From contig JABSRS010000019.1 of assembly GCA_013214885.1 (NCBI GenBank), positions 1 to 19,146 of the forward strand: a DNA stretch of 19,146 nt, in the 5' to 3' direction. Origin of the DNA: Gammaproteobacteria bacterium. GTDB taxonomy: Bacteria > Pseudomonadota > Gammaproteobacteria > Enterobacterales > Psychrobiaceae. The position numbers and the translations under genes were made by a program. Of the stretch, positions 1-7,907 are shown piece by piece (the first letter of the stretch is position 1; each line of letters begins with the position of its first letter). Under the pieces are notes generated by a model. The model saw only the letters and a program-made list of their open reading frames with translations, searched no databases and was not told the DNA's origin.

Positions 1-978
1 GATCGCATGACCCGCGCCAGACATTGTGAAACCAGCCGCCGCCATTTCGCTACGGAAATATTCAGCATTAGCTTTAACTCGGTCACGTAGTTCCTGACCG
101 TCTTCTAGCATATCTAACACTTTAATTGAGGCAGTAACAATTGCTGGAGCAAGTGAGTTAGAGAACAAGTAAGGACGTGAACGTTGACGCAACCACTCAA
201 CAACTTCTTTGCTTGCTGCAGTAAAGCCGCCAGATGCGCCGCCAAGAGCCTTACCCAAGGTGCCAGTAATAATATCAACTCGGCCCATCACGTTACAATG
301 CTCATGACTACCGCGGCCTTTATCACCGACAAAACCAACGGCGTGCGAATCATCAACCATCACCATCGCATCATACTTATCAGCCAGATCACAAACACCT
401 TCAAGGTTGGCAATCACACCATCCATTGAGAAAACACCGTCAGTGGCGATTAGCTTGAATCGGGCACCCGCTTCAGTGGCTGCAATTAACTGCGCTTCTA
501 AGGCAGCCATATCATTGTTGGCATAACGAAAGCGCTTGGCTTTACACAAACGAATACCATCGATAATTGAGGCATGGTTTAGGGCATCAGAAATAATCGC
601 ATCTTCAGGGCCTAATAAGGTTTCAAACAACCCAGCATTAGCATCAAAACATGAAGAATATAGGATGGTATCTTCCATGCCTAGGAATGTGCTTAGCTTG
701 TTTTCTAATTGCTTATGGATATCTTGGGTACCACAAATAAAGCGTACCGATGCCATACCAAAGCCATTATTATCTAAACCTTGTTTAGCGGCTTCGATTA
801 AATCAGGGTGGTTAGCAAGTCCTAAGTAATTGTTAGCGCAAAAGTTAACTACCTTACCTTCTGAAACTTCAATGCCTGTTTGCTGTGCAGAAAGGAGCTG
901 ACGCTCTTCTTTGTATAAACCTTCAGCTTTAACTTGCTCTATTTGTTGATTAATAAAATCAGAAAATGATCCAGACAT
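1..978 (-). CDS. kbl: Glycine C-acetyltransferase (2-amino-3-ketobutyrate CoA ligase), 3' end cut off by window
   Basis: This PLP-dependent enzyme cleaves 2-amino-3-ketobutyrate with CoA to give glycine and acetyl-CoA, the second step of threonine breakdown after threonine dehydrogenase (Tdh). The first 326 codons are present; the family is about 398 residues, so roughly 70 C-terminal residues lie before the window start. The frame reads without a stop and is very close to E. coli Kbl: [16 protein letters not shown] near residue 45, [16 protein letters not shown] near 110, DDSHAVGF near 208, and GTLGKALGG near 240, whose lysine should be the PLP Schiff-base residue. The ATG at 976-978 has a clear AGGAG six bases upstream. 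tdh usually follows kbl and would lie outside the window. The next gene upstream is the TetR-family regulator on the same strand, 274 bp away, so kbl probably has its own promoter. Confidence 0.97.
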   Translation of the reverse strand, partial: MSGSFSDFINQQIEQVKAEGLYKEERQLLSAQQTGIEVSEGKVVNFCANNYLGLANHPDLIEAAKQGLDNNGFGMASVRFICGTQDIHKQLENKLSTFLGMEDTILYSSCFDANAGLFETLLGPEDAIISDALNHASIIDGIRLCKAKRFRYANNDMAALEAQLIAATEAGARFKLIATDGVFSMDGVIANLEGVCDLADKYDAMVMVDDSHAVGFVGDKGRGSHEHCNVMGRVDIITGTLGKALGGASGGFTAASKEVVEWLRQRSRPYLFSNSLAPAIVTASIKVLDMLEDGQELRDRVKANAEYFRSEMAAAGFTMSGAGHAI

Positions 979-1016
979 GATGTCTCCTAAAAAATAATGG
1001 GTCGCGCCAAAACGGA

Positions 1017-1046
1017 TAAATAACAAGATATATTCAACGTTGGCAA
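1017..1046 (-). promoter_or_regulatory. Candidate kbl promoter
   Basis: On the - strand TTGCCA (1041-1046) is followed after 18 bases by TATTTA (1017-1022), about 40 bases before the kbl start. The match to a sigma-70 promoter is moderate and was made by eye only. Confidence 0.3.
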
Positions 1047-1113
1047 CATGCTTACTGCAATCGATTGGTTATATTTGAACCATGATTGGCTAGCTATAGG
1101 GGTAGTTTAATAT

Positions 1114-1130
1114 GATTTGCAGTGCAAATC
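1114..1130. repeat. 17-bp perfect palindrome upstream of kbl
   Basis: The sequence is GATTTGCA, one central G, then TGCAAATC: two perfect 8-bp arms around a single base. It sits about 135 bp upstream of the kbl start and about 70 bp upstream of the candidate -35 box, in otherwise featureless AT-rich sequence. Its size and symmetry fit the operator of a dimeric DNA-binding protein. Which protein is unknown; it does not match the inverted repeat at 1950-1972. Confidence 0.6.
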
Positions 1131-1136
1131 AGCTTT

Positions 1137-1170
1137 ATAGCCCCAGAACAGGGCTATTATTAGTTTTTTT
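1137..1170 (+). terminator. Hairpin plus T-run reading on the + strand, with no + strand gene before it
   Basis: ATAGCCC (1137-1143) and GGGCTAT (1151-1157) form a 7-bp stem with a 7-base loop. Seven T residues follow at 1164-1170 after a 6-base gap. In this orientation it would end + strand transcription, yet the genes on both sides (kbl and the tetR gene) run on the - strand. The gap between stem and T-run makes it a weak intrinsic terminator. It may be chance, or the end of an unannotated short + strand transcript. Confidence 0.35.
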
Positions 1171-1230
1171 CGTGGTAAAGAAATCAATACAATATTTTTT
1201 AGTTTAAAAACAGTAAACTACGACAACATC

Positions 1231-1259
1231 GGATTAGTATAGATAAGTATAACTAATCC
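1231..1259 (-). terminator. Hairpin overlapping the 3' end of the tetR gene
   Basis: GGATTAGT (1231-1238) and ACTAATCC (1252-1259) are a perfect 8-bp inverted repeat with a 13-base loop, covering the stop codon of the TetR-family gene. No T-run follows on the - strand, so it is not a classic intrinsic terminator. It may protect the transcript 3' end or help Rho-dependent termination. Confidence 0.35.
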
Positions 1260-1912
1260 ATTACTGGGGAAATTTGATCCGACTTCATTAACTCACGATA
1301 ATTCTGCTCGATAACATTAATATGCGCACGTCCTTTCTCACTAAGGTAGCCCTTAAAAATGCAAATAACCTTAAGTACCCCCTTTGAGATAGTCGCTTGG
1401 GTAATTTCTTGTTCGGCTTGGGTATGTTGATAGCTAATCCAAAATGTTACCACTAATTTTAGGGTATGGGCCAGGTCATCAATCATCTCATCATCGAGTG
1501 ATATATACTCTTGTGCTCGCATTTCCTTAAGGCTTTTAATCATCCGTTGATACAACCGCTTTTGCGCCACTAAATAGCGCTGATGCAGCTCACTGTCGCG
1601 GGCTAAAATGTCGGGTAAATTGGCATAAAGAAACCGAAAACGCCACATCGAATAAAATACCCGATCGACGTAATACATCATCTCGTCCATGCCCACACTG
1701 TCGTCATGCTGAGGCGTAAACATTTGATCGAGGTTTTTTTCGTACAACTTATAAATTGAGCGAATAATGTCGTCTTTATTGCGGTAGTGATAATAGAGAT
1801 TACCTGGACTTATGCCCAAATGCGCCGCGATATGATTGGTTGAAACATTACGCTCACCCTGAAGATTAAACAGCTCGATACTCGCTTGAATAATTTTATC
1901 TTTGGTTTTCAT
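1253..1912 (-). CDS. TetR/AcrR-family transcriptional regulator
   Basis: This is a 219-residue protein of typical TetR length. The N-terminal DNA-binding domain spans about residues 5-55: helix-turn-helix region VSTNHIAAHLGISPGNLYYH, then YRNKDDIIRSIY. The rest is a long helical ligand-binding or dimerisation domain with no recognisable ligand motif. The ATG at 1910-1912 has only a weak ribosome binding site. The gene lies between kbl (same strand) and waaA (divergent). The 115-bp tetR-waaA gap holds a 23-bp inverted repeat just upstream of the waaA -10 box, a normal place for a TetR operator. Control of itself and waaA is therefore an inference from position; its effector is unknown. Confidence 0.9.
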   Translation of the reverse strand: MKTKDKIIQASIELFNLQGERNVSTNHIAAHLGISPGNLYYHYRNKDDIIRSIYKLYEKNLDQMFTPQHDDSVGMDEMMYYVDRVFYSMWRFRFLYANLPDILARDSELHQRYLVAQKRLYQRMIKSLKEMRAQEYISLDDEMIDDLAHTLKLVVTFWISYQHTQAEQEITQATISKGVLKVICIFKGYLSEKGRAHINVIEQNYRELMKSDQISPVMD

Positions 1913-1949
1913 CAGTAGTTGATCACTATCTTATTATTGCAATTAACAA

Positions 1950-1972
1950 TTGTTTTATTTTAAGTAAAACAA
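1950..1972. promoter_or_regulatory. Inverted repeat, candidate TetR-family operator
   Basis: TTGTTTTA (1950-1957) and TAAAACAA (1965-1972) are perfect 8-bp arms separated by 7 bases. The repeat lies in the divergent tetR-waaA gap and covers the place where the waaA -35 element should be. A bound protein would block RNA polymerase at waaA. The arms are AT-rich, so chance occurrence is possible in this composition. Confidence 0.5.
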
Positions 1973-1974
1973 CG

Positions 1975-1980
1975 TATAAT
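1975..1980 (+). promoter_or_regulatory. Candidate -10 box for waaA
   Basis: A perfect TATAAT lies 47 bases before the waaA start. No good -35 is present at 17 bases; TTGTTT (1950-1955) lies 19 bases upstream, inside the inverted repeat. Such a promoter could be weak or dependent on the factor that binds there. Confidence 0.5.
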
Positions 1981-2027
1981 TAGCACTGTTATTTCAATGT
2001 AACCTGTTCACAGGCAACAAGCAAAAA

Positions 2028-3302
2028 ATGAATAGAATTTTATATACCCTTTTTTTCTATCTAGTTACGCCACTTATCTTGGTTTATTTAGGCTATCGCG
2101 CCTTTCGCAGTAGTGATTATCGTGGGCGGATTGGTGAACGTTTTGGCTTGATCAATTTCGATATCACTAAGCCGGTTATTTTGATTCATTCGGTCTCGGT
2201 TGGCGAGACGATTGCCGCGACGCCATTAATTAAAAAATTACTCAGCAAATATCCGGATCATCAACTGGTTGTAACCACCAGCACCCCAACGGGTAGTGTC
2301 ACGGTAAAAAAAGCCTTTGGTGATGCTGTTTCACATTGCTATCTGCCACTCGATTTACCAGACTCAATGCAGCGATTCTTGACCAAGTTAAAACCACAGC
2401 TCTGCATCATTATGGAAACCGAACTGTGGCCCAATATGCTCCATCAATTGCGCCAAGCCGAAGTACCTACGCTATTGGCCAATGCTCGAATGTCGGCTAA
2501 GTCAGCCACCGGCTACCAGTCGAAAGCAGCACCTTTAATGCAAGAAATGCTATCCAATTTAACCCAAGTTTCGGCCCAGTTTGAAAGTGACGGTCAACGT
2601 TTTGTTGAGTTAGGGTTAGCCTCAGAAAAGCTCACCATCAGCGGCAGCATCAAGTTTGACCTGCTGATTTCGCCGCAGCTTATTGCACAACAGACCGAAT
2701 TAAAACACCAATGGGCCCCGCATCGCCCAGTGTGGGTTGCTGGCAGCACCCACCCAGACGAAGATCAGCAAGTATTGCAAACGCATCAACAGCTCTTACA
2801 GCAGCACCCTGATTTGTTGCTAATTATTGTACCAAGGCATCCAGAACGGTTCGAAGGCGTGGCGCAATTGTGCCATAGCATGGCTTTTGAGTTTATTAAA
2901 CGTAGCAGTGGCCAAGCGCCCGAGTCAACCACCCAAGTTGTAGTGGGCGATACTATGGGTGAATTGTTATTAATGTGTGGCATTGCCGATGTCGCGTTTA
3001 TTGGCGGCAGTTTAATTGAGCGTGGCGGTCATAACCCATTAGAGCCAGCGGCATTGGGTAAACCAGTGGTAATGGGACAACATGTATTTAATTTTAGTGA
3101 CATTTGCGACAAGCTCATTGCCGCAAACGGTCTAACTTTAGTCAATGATCAAGCGCAATTAACTCAACATGTATTGGGTTTATTTGATGACCGGACCACC
3201 ATGCTGACCATGGGTCACAACGGTCAGCAATTTGTTAAAAGCAATCAGGGAACCATTAATCGGTTACTCGATTGGGTCGAAAATCATTTAAGCTGTGCTT
3301 GA
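2028..3302 (+). CDS. waaA: 3-deoxy-D-manno-octulosonic acid (Kdo) transferase
   Basis: WaaA transfers Kdo from CMP-Kdo to lipid IVA at the cytoplasmic face of the inner membrane, the first step of LPS core assembly. The 424 residues match the family length. A membrane anchor spans about residues 5-23. HSVSVGE ends at Glu60, the conserved catalytic base. METELWPN is at 129-136, RHPERF at 270-275, and the GGHNPLEP nucleotide-binding segment at 333-340. The next gene, kdkA, is opposed and overlaps its 3' end by 19 bp, so no terminator separates them. In E. coli waaA is next to coaD; here four genes lie between them. KdkA as the neighbour suggests that a single Kdo is added and then phosphorylated, as in Haemophilus and Vibrio, so WaaA may be monofunctional. 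That last point is inference. Confidence 0.97.
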   Translation: MNRILYTLFFYLVTPLILVYLGYRAFRSSDYRGRIGERFGLINFDITKPVILIHSVSVGETIAATPLIKKLLSKYPDHQLVVTTSTPTGSVTVKKAFGDAVSHCYLPLDLPDSMQRFLTKLKPQLCIIMETELWPNMLHQLRQAEVPTLLANARMSAKSATGYQSKAAPLMQEMLSNLTQVSAQFESDGQRFVELGLASEKLTISGSIKFDLLISPQLIAQQTELKHQWAPHRPVWVAGSTHPDEDQQVLQTHQQLLQQHPDLLLIIVPRHPERFEGVAQLCHSMAFEFIKRSSGQAPESTTQVVVGDTMGELLLMCGIADVAFIGGSLIERGGHNPLEPAALGKPVVMGQHVFNFSDICDKLIAANGLTLVNDQAQLTQHVLGLFDDRTTMLTMGHNGQQFVKSNQGTINRLLDWVENHLSCA

Positions 3303-4000
3303 TAACCACTGACCAAACTCTGCCAATTTCTCGAGTCAAAATAAAAGGTTTCAAGCTTATTGCGCTCTTTTTCAAACGAGCGCAATAACCGATCAAGATT
3401 TTGCTGACACCATGGCCCTTGCTGGGGTTTGATTTCACCGCGATCAAAATCAATCAACCAAGTTTGACTCCCCTGATCAATTAAAATGTTGTGAGCATTC
3501 AAATCAGCATGATAAACCCGAGCGCGATGAAAATCAGCAATCGTTGCGCCAATGCCTGACCATTGTTGCTCAGAAAGCGGCGCTTTGGTCAGCAGTGCGA
3601 CTAAATCTTGGCCGCCTTCGACCATTTTCATCAGTAAGTCAGCACGATAAACCAAACCCGCCTTAGTGACCTGCGCCGCCACCGCGCGACAAGCTGGTAA
3701 ACCAAGCTGTTCTAACGCAATCAATAGCTCAAATTCGCGGTAAGCACGGGTGTTTTTAATCCCGCTAAACCAATAGCAATCATTAATCAATTTAGCAATG
3801 AGACCGCCGCGATAATAATGACGCAATACCATTGGTTGCTCGGCAAGACCAACAAACCACGTAACATTGCGGCCATGCGACTGGCCTAATATTTGCTGTT
3901 GTTGCTGCCAATACTCAGGCAAGAACCATGACCGCTCAACCGATTCACCTTGATGGCTTAGCAGCCATTGATTGCCAGATTGTTGAAGATGTAAGGCCAC
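3284..4000 (-). CDS. kdkA: Kdo kinase
   Basis: The 238-residue protein belongs to the small kinase family of KdkA/WaaP, which uses ATP to phosphorylate Kdo (KdkA) or heptose in the LPS inner core. The kinase catalytic loop is HADLNAHN at 164-171, with Asp166 the likely base. The metal-binding DFD motif lies in LIDFDRG at 182-188. LRHYYRGGL near 59-67 is typical of KdkA. The start is GTG at 3998-4000; no strong ribosome binding site is visible. The gene runs opposite waaA and overlaps its end. Its direct neighbour, the Kdo transferase, supports Kdo rather than heptose as substrate. Divergent transcription from the GT9 gene leaves 102 bp (4001-4102), where I found no convincing promoter pair. 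Confidence 0.92.
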   Translation of the reverse strand: MALHLQQSGNQWLLSHQGESVERSWFLPEYWQQQQQILGQSHGRNVTWFVGLAEQPMVLRHYYRGGLIAKLINDCYWFSGIKNTRAYREFELLIALEQLGLPACRAVAAQVTKAGLVYRADLLMKMVEGGQDLVALLTKAPLSEQQWSGIGATIADFHRARVYHADLNAHNILIDQGSQTWLIDFDRGEIKPQQGPWCQQNLDRLLRSFEKERNKLETFYFDSRNWQSLVSGYQAQLK

Positions 4001-4102
4001 TTATTGATCTCAGTAGTGTAGTTTTCATTAGTTTATCGTAATCAACAGGCTATTTACTATGTTAAACTCAACTTTTAACCTCCAACCTAGAAGTTTATAA
4101 CA

Positions 4103-5191
4103 ATGATTTATCCTGGACATCAGCCGCAAACCATTTGTGTGTTACGCCTTAGTGCCATTGGTGACGTTTGCAATGCCGTCGCTGCCGTTCAAGCAATTCA
4201 ACGACGCTGGCCTGAAACTAAAATAACCTGGGTTATTGGTAAAGTTGAAGCGATGCTACTCGAAGGATTGCCAGGGATTGAATTTGTTATTTTCGACAAA
4301 AAAGCTGGGATGCAAGGTTATAAAGATCTCAGGGCCGCACTTAAGGGGCGTAAGTTTGATGTATTACTGCAAATGCAAGTTGCGCTACGCGCCAGCTTGG
4401 CCACATTGTGCATCAAAGCAAAGTTCAAAGTGGTTTTTGACAATAAACGTGCCAAAGAAGGCCAATGGTTATTTGGCAATCGGCGCATTCAGCCGCAAAC
4501 TCAACCTCATGTCTTAGATGGTTTCATGGCCTTTGCTGAAATAGCTGGCGTCACCGATCTGACGCCACAGTGGCAAATGCCCATTAGTGAACAAGACCAA
4601 AACTGGGCCAACCAACATTTCGATAATGACCGTCGTACCCTAGTCATCGCACCCGCTGCGAGTAAAGCCGAACGTAACTGGCAAGCACAATATTATGCGG
4701 CCATTGCTGATTATATGTATCACAAACATTGGAATGTTATTTTATGTGGCGGCCCAACCGAGCTAGAACAGTCGCTTGGTCAAGACATTCTTAAGCACTG
4801 CCAGACTAAACCTCTGAACTTAATTGGCAAAACCACGTTAAAGCAGTTACTGGCGGTATTAAAACAAGCCGATGTGGTATTGGCTCCCGACACTGGGCCA
4901 GCCCATATGGCAGTAACCGTTGCCACCCCAGTGATTGGTTTATACGCCCATAGCAACCCGCTGCGAACTGGACCATTTATTTATCAAGAGTATGTAGTAA
5001 GTACTTATCTTGAGACGATTGTGGCGCAAAAGAAAAAGCCCATTTCAATGATCAAATGGGGCGCTCGCGCCAAAGGCGAAGACTTAATGGACACCATTAA
5101 GGTGCAAGATGTTAAAAACAAATTAGAAACAATGATTTTAGAACTAAATTTAGCACCAAAGCGTTATGGCGATCTAAACAGAAAAGAGTAA
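4103..5191 (+). CDS. Glycosyltransferase family 9 (heptosyltransferase-like)
   Basis: A 362-residue GT-B protein of the ADP-heptose:LPS heptosyltransferase family. The N-terminal motif LRLSAIGDV is at 14-22. The C-terminal donor-binding motif APDTGPAHMA is at 261-270, and ERNWQAQYYA near 190-199 matches the usual 'K-R-W' acceptor/donor region. Proteins of this kind add L-glycero-D-manno-heptose to the LPS inner core at the inner membrane. It could be WaaC-, WaaF- or WaaQ-like; I cannot tell which from the sequence alone. It lies in a waaA-linked core cluster and probably starts an operon running through the epimerase, GT-B protein and coaD. A 10-bp hairpin lies in the 64-bp gap before the next gene. 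Confidence 0.9.
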   Translation: MIYPGHQPQTICVLRLSAIGDVCNAVAAVQAIQRRWPETKITWVIGKVEAMLLEGLPGIEFVIFDKKAGMQGYKDLRAALKGRKFDVLLQMQVALRASLATLCIKAKFKVVFDNKRAKEGQWLFGNRRIQPQTQPHVLDGFMAFAEIAGVTDLTPQWQMPISEQDQNWANQHFDNDRRTLVIAPAASKAERNWQAQYYAAIADYMYHKHWNVILCGGPTELEQSLGQDILKHCQTKPLNLIGKTTLKQLLAVLKQADVVLAPDTGPAHMAVTVATPVIGLYAHSNPLRTGPFIYQEYVVSTYLETIVAQKKKPISMIKWGARAKGEDLMDTIKVQDVKNKLETMILELNLAPKRYGDLNRKE

Positions 5192-5205
5192 TCATAGGTT
5201 ATTAA

Positions 5206-5229
5206 ATGGTCGAATAGGGATTCGACCAT
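5206..5229 (+). repeat. Strong hairpin between the GT9 and epimerase genes
   Basis: ATGGTCGAAT (5206-5215) and ATTCGACCAT (5220-5229) are perfect 10-bp arms with a 4-base AGGG loop. The hairpin begins 14 bp after the GT9 stop and ends about 15 bp before the epimerase ribosome binding site. No T-run follows on either strand, so it is not an intrinsic terminator. A role in mRNA processing, stability or uneven expression within the operon is possible. Confidence 0.65.
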
Positions 5230-5255
5230 CAAAAACTAATGAAAAGGATATCATG

Positions 5256-6263
5256 ATGAAATACCTCGTTACTGGCGCGGCAGGTTTTATTGGATCTCAC
5301 GTATGTCATCGCTTACTCGCCCTCGGTCACCAAGTCATCGGCCTCGACATTATCAATGACTACTACGATGTAAACCTAAAATACGCCCGCCTCGAACGCT
5401 TAGCTACTCTTGATAATTTTTCGCTCGTCACCATCGCCCTTGAAGATCGCGTAAGCGTTGCCGCATTATTTGCTAAAGAGCAATTTAACCGGGTTATTCA
5501 TCTCGCCGCTCAAGCTGGGGTCCGTTATTCAATTGAAAATCCCCATGCCTACATTGATAGTAATATCACTGGCACCATGACCATCTTAGAGGGCTGTCGC
5601 CATCATAAGGTTGAACATTTAGTTTATGCGTCTTCTAGCTCCGTTTATGGCATGAACTCGAAATTACCTTTCGCCACTAGCGACAGCGTTGATCACCCCG
5701 TATCCCTGTACGCTGCGACCAAGAAATCAAATGAGCTCATGGCGCATACCTACTCACACCTTTACAATATTCCAACCACTGGCCTCCGTTTTTTCACCGT
5801 TTATGGCCCGTGGGGTCGCCCTGACATGGCGTTGTTTTTGTTTACCAAGGCAATTGTCGAAGGAAAGCCGATTAATGTATTCAATCAAGGTGAAATGAGT
5901 CGTGACTTTACCTATATTGACGATATTGTCGAAGGGATCATTCGAGTGCAAGACCAAATTCCTAGTGCTAATCCAAGCTGGCAGCAAGAGTTTGGTACGC
6001 CCAATGAAAGTAGCGCGCCTTATCGAGTATTTAATATTGGCAACAATCAGCCCGTAAAATTAATGACCTTTATCGAAACCATAGAACAAGCCCTCGACAA
6101 AAAAGCGACCCTAAACATGATGCCAATGCAAGCTGGCGATGTTGCGGCGACCTATGCCAATATCGATGACTTACATCAACTAACTGGTTTTACGCCAGCA
6201 ACAGATTTAACCACTGGCATTAATAACTTTATCAGTTGGTACAGAGAGTATTATAATACTTAG
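5256..6263 (+). CDS. NAD-dependent sugar epimerase, UDP-glucuronate 4-epimerase-like
   Basis: A short-chain dehydrogenase of the extended GalE/CapI type. The Rossmann motif is G-A-A-G-F-I-G near residues 7-13. The catalytic Ser-rich segment YASSSSVYG is near 124-132, and YAATKK supplies the Tyr152/Lys156 pair. The segments DIINDYYDVNLK, LAAQAGVRYS and TGLRFFTVYGPWGRPDMA are typical of enzymes that convert UDP-glucuronate to UDP-galacturonate, a precursor for LPS core or capsule. Substrate assignment rests on similarity only. Two ATGs stand in tandem; 5256 is chosen because the AAGGA at 5244-5248 is 7 bases from it but only 4 from 5253, and because MKYLVTG is the usual N-terminus. The length of 335 residues is normal. 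It follows the GT9 gene and precedes a GT-B gene by 27 bp. Confidence 0.9.
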   Translation: MKYLVTGAAGFIGSHVCHRLLALGHQVIGLDIINDYYDVNLKYARLERLATLDNFSLVTIALEDRVSVAALFAKEQFNRVIHLAAQAGVRYSIENPHAYIDSNITGTMTILEGCRHHKVEHLVYASSSSVYGMNSKLPFATSDSVDHPVSLYAATKKSNELMAHTYSHLYNIPTTGLRFFTVYGPWGRPDMALFLFTKAIVEGKPINVFNQGEMSRDFTYIDDIVEGIIRVQDQIPSANPSWQQEFGTPNESSAPYRVFNIGNNQPVKLMTFIETIEQALDKKATLNMMPMQAGDVAATYANIDDLHQLTGFTPATDLTTGINNFISWYREYYNT

Positions 6264-6290
6264 CATCTTTGAGCTAATGTAGTAATAACA

Positions 6291-7358
6291 ATGACCAATG
6301 CCCCAATCTTTCTTTTTGTTCCAGTGTCTTCCGCGCAAGGCATTGGCGAATATATGCGATCGCTGATTATTGCTAAGCAGATTGTTAAAATTTGGCCCGA
6401 TGCCAAAATCCATTTTATTCTAAGCAAGCAAGCTCCTTATGCGACAAGTTGTCCTTTTGATGCCTTGTTAACTGAAAAATCACCAACCAAACACGTCAAA
6501 GAGGTTAATCAGTTTATTAGCCAACTTAAGCCTGACATGGTGATTTTTGATGCCTCAGGGCGAAAATCGCAGCTTAAACATGCCAAAGCAGTCGGTGCAA
6601 AAGTTGTGTTTATTAGTCAGCATAAAAAGAAACGTAGCCGAGGCTTAAAGCTCGGTCGTTTAATGGCGACTGACAGTCACTGGGTGGTACAGCCAGAATT
6701 TGTTATTGCAGGCTTAAGTGGCTTTGAGAAGTTTAAACTAGCCCTTTGTAAAAAAGCACCACCAATTCATACTGGCGTCATTTTCACGCCACTACAGCTC
6801 AGCCAGCAAGCGCAACTGTTAGCCAAATATGGTGTCGAACCAGAGCAATACATTATTTTTAATGCTGGATCTGGTGGTCATTTAGTGGGTGATAAGTTAG
6901 CCGCCGATATTTATGCCGATGCCGCAAAATTAATCAGCGAGCAGCAAAATATTAAGTGCTTAATGGTTTATGGCGCTAATTACCCGAATAAAATCGAGTC
7001 GCATGATAAGGTTATCGCTATTAGCTCTCTCGACAACAGTGAGTTTGTTAACCTAATATCGGCAGCTAAAGCCGTTGTCATTAGTGGTGGCGATACCTTA
7101 TTGCAAACCATTGCGATGCGAAAAGCTTGCCTAACGACGCCAGTATCAAAAGATCAACCACCACGAATAAGTGCTTGTAGTAAACAACAGTTAGTCCTTG
7201 ATTGTCCAAGTGAGAGTCAAGCAATGGCAGCGATGGCAACGACACTACTACAAACAGCCACGCTGTCTCAACTAACCAACGCCATGGCGGAATCTAACCA
7301 GAAAAATGGCTTAGATCTCGCGATTGCGGAAATAAAACGTTTATTGATGTCTAACTAG
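6291..7358 (+). CDS. Putative GT-B-fold glycosyltransferase, specificity unknown
   Basis: A 355-residue protein with no signal peptide or membrane segment. It opens with IFLFVPVSSAQGIGEYMRSL, which resembles the start of MurG/PseG-like GT-B proteins. A likely second nucleotide-binding domain begins near residue 186 (YIIFNAGSGGH at 187-197), and VISGGDTLLQTIAMRKA at 263-279 matches the C-terminal donor-site region of that superfamily ('GG-T-L-E' type loop, with Gln272 where Glu is more usual). Position between the sugar epimerase and coaD in the core cluster supports a role in LPS core or surface glycan assembly. I do not recognise a named family. It might bind nucleotide sugar without being a transferase. 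The ribosome binding site is weak. Confidence 0.7.
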   Translation: MTNAPIFLFVPVSSAQGIGEYMRSLIIAKQIVKIWPDAKIHFILSKQAPYATSCPFDALLTEKSPTKHVKEVNQFISQLKPDMVIFDASGRKSQLKHAKAVGAKVVFISQHKKKRSRGLKLGRLMATDSHWVVQPEFVIAGLSGFEKFKLALCKKAPPIHTGVIFTPLQLSQQAQLLAKYGVEPEQYIIFNAGSGGHLVGDKLAADIYADAAKLISEQQNIKCLMVYGANYPNKIESHDKVIAISSLDNSEFVNLISAAKAVVISGGDTLLQTIAMRKACLTTPVSKDQPPRISACSKQQLVLDCPSESQAMAAMATTLLQTATLSQLTNAMAESNQKNGLDLAIAEIKRLLMSN

Positions 7359-7362
7359 TTAG

Positions 7363-7391
7363 TTGACCTAACGCGATATTTTAATGACAAT
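7363..7391 (+). promoter_or_regulatory. Candidate coaD promoter
   Basis: TTGACC (7363-7368) is followed after 17 bases by GACAAT (7386-7391), about 34 bases before the coaD start. A perfect 12-bp palindrome, CTAACTAGTTAG (7351-7362), covers the preceding stop codon and touches the -35 box. The -10 match is only fair. Confidence 0.3.
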
Positions 7392-7412
7392 AGCCTCAAT
7401 AACTACTAATAA

Positions 7413-7895
<483 letters not shown>

Positions 7896-7907
7896 GGTAG
7901 TATTTTA

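Noticed and set aside
184..829. Two + strand open frames (184-429 and 536-829)
   Set aside because: Both are antisense shadows of kbl, whose - strand translation is unmistakable over the whole interval.
4001..4102. A divergent promoter pair between kdkA and the GT9 gene
   Set aside because: Only poor -35/-10 matches were found on either strand; promoters must exist nearby but cannot be located by eye.
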